Of a stretch of DNA of 16,090 nt, positions 13,986-16,090 are shown one piece after another (the stretch's first letter is position 1; each line of letters starts with the position of its first letter). The translations under genes were made by a program, and so were the position numbers. The notes beneath the pieces were generated by a model. That model searched no databases. It had not been told where the DNA came from and saw nothing but the letters and a program-made list of their open reading frames with translations. Where the stretch lies: positions 1 through 16,090 of the forward strand of contig CAYXDO010000217.1 of NCBI GenBank assembly GCA_964463485.1, written 5' to 3'. Origin of the DNA: CAYXDO01 sp964463485. Its GTDB lineage: Bacteria; Myxococcota; Kuafuiibacteriia; Kuafuiibacteriales; Kuafuiibacteriaceae.

Positions 13986-15338
13986 ATGAGTCCGAGCACC
14001 GTGTTCGTCGTCGACGACGAGGAGCTGATTCGATGGTCCCTTCAGAAGGAGCTCGCCGCGCGAGGGTACGCCGTCTCGACCGCAGCCACCGCCTCCGAAG
14101 CGCTCCGCTCCTTCACCGATGAGCCGTCAGACGTGGTCTTGCTCGACATCAAGCTCCCAGACGGAAGCGGCGTGGATCTCATCCCCAAGCTCCTCGCGCT
14201 GCGGGAGGACGTCACGATCCTCATGATTACGTCGGTGACCTCGTTGGACACCGCGGTCCAAGCCATGCAACTCGGTGCGTCGGATTACCTCACGAAGCCG
14301 TTCGACTTCACCAAGCTCTGGGCGAGCGTGGCCCGCGCCGCCGAACGCGTTCACTTGCGAGAATCGAATCGCCTCCTCCGTTCGAGAGAACAGGCCGGCG
14401 ACGCCAGGATCATCGCCGCGTCGCCCGCCATGCACCGAACGATCGAGTGGGTCGACAAAGTCAAATCGAGCGACGCGACCGTGTTGCTGCTCGGTGAAAG
14501 CGGCGTGGGAAAGGACTTGCTCGCCCGTTACATCCACCGCACAGGCGGTCGTGCCGAGGGCTTGTTTCTCGACATCAACTGCGCAGCCCTCCCGGAGACT
14601 CTGCTCGAGAGTGAGCTGTTCGGTCACGAACGCGGCGCCTTCACGGACGCAAAAACGCAGAAGCGAGGCCTCTTCGAGCTCGCCGCGGGCGGGTCGGTCT
14701 ACCTCGACGAGATCGCCGACGCGCCCCTGTCAGTCCAAGCGAAGCTCCTCAAAGTCCTCGAGCAGCGGACTTTCCGGAGAGTCGGGGGCGTACGCGACCT
14801 CGCTTGTGACGTGCGAGTGATCGCGGCAACCAACCAGAGCCTCGAGGAAGCCGTCGCGTCGCATAAGTTCCGGGGCGACCTCCTCTATCGATTGAAAGTC
14901 TTCCCCGTCGACATCCCGCCGCTCCGCGAGCGTCGAGAGGACATCCTCCCGATCGCAATGGAGCTCCTGACCGACCTCGCAAAAAGGATGCGCAGGCCTG
15001 CCTCCACTCTCGACCCCGAGGTCGAACAGCTCCTCGTCGATTACCGCTGGCCCGGCAACATACGGGAGCTGCGCAACATCGTAGAACGCGCCGTGATTCT
15101 CGCCACCGACGGTCATATCACCACGGAGATGCTCCCGGCCGAGCTGACCGATGTTCCGCTCGACACGCAGAGACCACCTGCTGGCGCCTTGGCCACCCAG
15201 GAAGCCAAACTCATCCGCGAAGCGCTCTCGGCCTCCGGAGGCAATCAGACCAAGGCGGCCGCCCAGCTGGGGCTGAGTCGCGACGCTTTGAGGCGCCGCA
15301 TGAAAAGACTTGGGATCTCCTCGGACGAACCCAAGTGA
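13986..15338 (+). CDS. NtrC-family sigma-54 response regulator
   Basis: A 450-residue regulator with three domains. The receiver (1-120) has the acidic pair D10/D11, phospho-acceptor D54 (VVLLDIKLPDG), T82 or S83, and K104 (YLTKPFDF). The AAA+ domain (about 143-375) has Walker A GESGVGKD (170-177), Walker B VYLDEI (238-243) and YRWPGNIRELRN (353-364). The loop that touches sigma-54 reads GAFTDA (217-222) instead of the canonical GAFTGA. A Fis-type helix-turn-helix ends the protein (GGNQTKAAAQLGLSRDALRRRMKRLGI). ATG 13986 is 1 bp after the kinase stop, with GAGGAG 6 nt upstream. It should be phosphorylated by that kinase and act on the sigma-54 promoter at 10047. No terminator is obvious after it. 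Confidence 0.95.
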   Translation: MSPSTVFVVDDEELIRWSLQKELAARGYAVSTAATASEALRSFTDEPSDVVLLDIKLPDGSGVDLIPKLLALREDVTILMITSVTSLDTAVQAMQLGASDYLTKPFDFTKLWASVARAAERVHLRESNRLLRSREQAGDARIIAASPAMHRTIEWVDKVKSSDATVLLLGESGVGKDLLARYIHRTGGRAEGLFLDINCAALPETLLESELFGHERGAFTDAKTQKRGLFELAAGGSVYLDEIADAPLSVQAKLLKVLEQRTFRRVGGVRDLACDVRVIAATNQSLEEAVASHKFRGDLLYRLKVFPVDIPPLRERREDILPIAMELLTDLAKRMRRPASTLDPEVEQLLVDYRWPGNIRELRNIVERAVILATDGHITTEMLPAELTDVPLDTQRPPAGALATQEAKLIREALSASGGNQTKAAAQLGLSRDALRRRMKRLGISSDEPK

Positions 15339-15387
15339 GCTCACCACCCCGCCGGCGCCTCAAAGGTAGGTAGTTAGCACTACTGAG

Positions 15388-15624
15388 TCAAATTTGTAAG
15401 TCCTCGAAATCTTCGGGCACGAGCACGAGAAACGTGGGGATGATCGTGAGCGTAAATCGTGGGTGAGCGTGGACGATTTCGAAGGCGAGAAACGTGGTCA
15501 TCGAGGTGCTTGCCGGAATATCGACAGAATAGCCGCCGAGCCCGGCGCGGCGAAACGACCCGTTCTTCGATTCGATGGCCTTGCCGACCCGATCTCGCCG
15601 GAGGACGCCGCGTCCGCGCCCACG
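15388..15624 (-). pseudogene. Protein-like minus-strand fragment without a good start
   Basis: Between a TGA at 15625-15627 and a TGA at 15388-15390, the minus strand encodes 78 residues of natural composition, including GKAIESKNGSFRRAGLGGYS and, later, AHPRFTLTIIPTFLVLVPED. The first ATG (15501) comes after the protein-like part has begun and there is no convincing ribosome binding site, so this looks like the 3' end of a damaged gene. It lies downstream, on the same strand, of the kinase remnant at 15749-15912 and could be part of the same former gene. I do not recognise the family. Confidence 0.33.
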
Positions 15625-15748
15625 TCAGCGTGACAGAGGGCGCGGAGGGCAGATGTTCGTGACCGAGGGACAACATCTCGGACCCAGGAGAGTTCGAGAG
15701 CATGCGGGGACGAGCTTGAGGCAAGGCTTTGGCAGTGGATGCATTCCT

Positions 15749-15912
15749 TCATTCCGAAGGCACGCGATATCGCTCTTCGTCGCGGCCGATTTCGGAGAGC
15801 ACACTCTGGCGTGTCGACCGGGGCAACGCGGCCGCGCCGATCGAGTAGCCGTCGCTGCTCGGCGTGAGCTCCAACCCTTGAACCTGCTCGGCGACATGTA
15901 GTCGGGCGTGCC
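15749..15912 (-). pseudogene. Decayed Ser/Thr protein kinase (Hanks-type) fragment
   Basis: Minus strand from 15912 to 15889 reads GTPDYMSP, and from 15889 in the next frame EQVQGLELTPSSDGYSIGAA. Joined, this is the bacterial Ser/Thr kinase sequence GTPDYMSPEQ followed by the SDxYSxG region of the F helix. CCGGAG has become CCGAG, a one-base deletion that shifts the frame between P and E of the APE-type motif. The catalytic HRD and DFG motifs, which should lie upstream, are missing; that space holds unrelated sequence and the 18-bp repeats. After YSIGAA the frame degrades and stops at 15749. A non-functional remnant, typical of genomes with large kinase families. Confidence 0.6.
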
Positions 15913-15992
15913 CTCTGGAGCGTCTCAGATGGGTATCGGACCTCGATGAGTCCCGACCGGAACCTGGTTGTATTGTATGATTGGCCTAACTC

Positions 15993-16090
15993 GAGTCCGT
16001 CACCGGGTCTGAGTCCGTCACCGGGTCTGAGTCCTTCACCGGGTCTGAGTCCGTCACCGGGTCTGAGTCCGTCACCGGGTCTGAGTCCGT
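15993..16090. repeat. 18-bp tandem repeat running off the window edge
   Basis: GAGTCCGTCACCGGGTCT is repeated five full times (15993-16082) plus 8 bases of a sixth copy, and continues past the edge. The only change is G to T in the third copy (16029-16046). Being 18 bp, it keeps frame. The minus strand reads DSDPVT repeats ending in a TAG at 15986-15988. The plus strand from ATG 15946 reads SPSPGL repeats. The G to T change is silent only in the plus-strand frame. Whether either is a real gene cannot be decided here. Confidence 0.9.

Noticed and set aside
15993..16090. CRISPR array at the right edge
   Set aside because: The 18-bp units are directly adjacent with no spacers, and no cas genes are present.

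Overview
The window has high GC, G/C-rich third codon positions, two sigma-54 activator genes, a multihaem c-type cytochrome with its own two-component system, and a decayed Ser/Thr-kinase fragment. Together these suggest a deltaproteobacterial or myxobacterial (Myxococcota-type) chromosome. This assignment is an inference from gene content; no rRNA or other marker gene is present.

Left part (1-3782). Two coupled unknown genes, the second a small zinc-ribbon protein, run into the 3' end of a minus-strand XylR/DmpR-type sigma-54 activator (710-2371). Its effector domain keeps the zinc-binding residue pattern of phenol sensors. Divergent from it, a near-consensus -24/-12 promoter (2433-2448) drives a CBS-pair protein whose best start is TTG 2480, followed by a small unknown gene. 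Between 2986 and 3780 lie gene remnants, including the C-terminus of a HAD hydrolase fused tail to tail with a minus-strand remnant.

Middle part (3783-9855). All five members of the conserved but, to my knowledge, functionally unassigned STM4011-STM4015 set are here: an alkaline-phosphatase-fold hydrolase (STM4013), a HemN-like radical SAM protein (STM4012), a second radical SAM protein with extra cysteines (STM4011), a leucine-rich-repeat protein (STM4015) and, on the opposite strand, an ATP-grasp-like protein (STM4014). Two local additions stand out: an SCP2-fold (lipid-carrier type) protein translationally coupled to the second radical SAM gene, and an EF-hand-like N-terminal extension on the STM4015 protein. 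The enzyme types suggest a biosynthetic or modification pathway whose substrate cannot be read from the sequence.

Right part (9960-15338). This is a self-contained extracytoplasmic electron-transfer and sensing module. Two identical 14-bp palindromes, 21 bp apart, lie upstream of a near-consensus sigma-54 promoter. Behind it are an outer-membrane-type lipoprotein with a collagen-like stalk and eight CxxCH haem sites, a membrane histidine kinase with a single CxxCH in its periplasmic sensor domain, and an NtrC-type response regulator. The layout suggests a haem-based redox or gas sensor that controls the cytochrome through sigma-54.

Right edge (15339-16090). No intact gene is visible. There is a minus-strand Ser/Thr protein kinase fragment with a one-base frameshift inside the APE-type motif, another protein-like minus-strand fragment, and an 18-bp tandem repeat running off the window.
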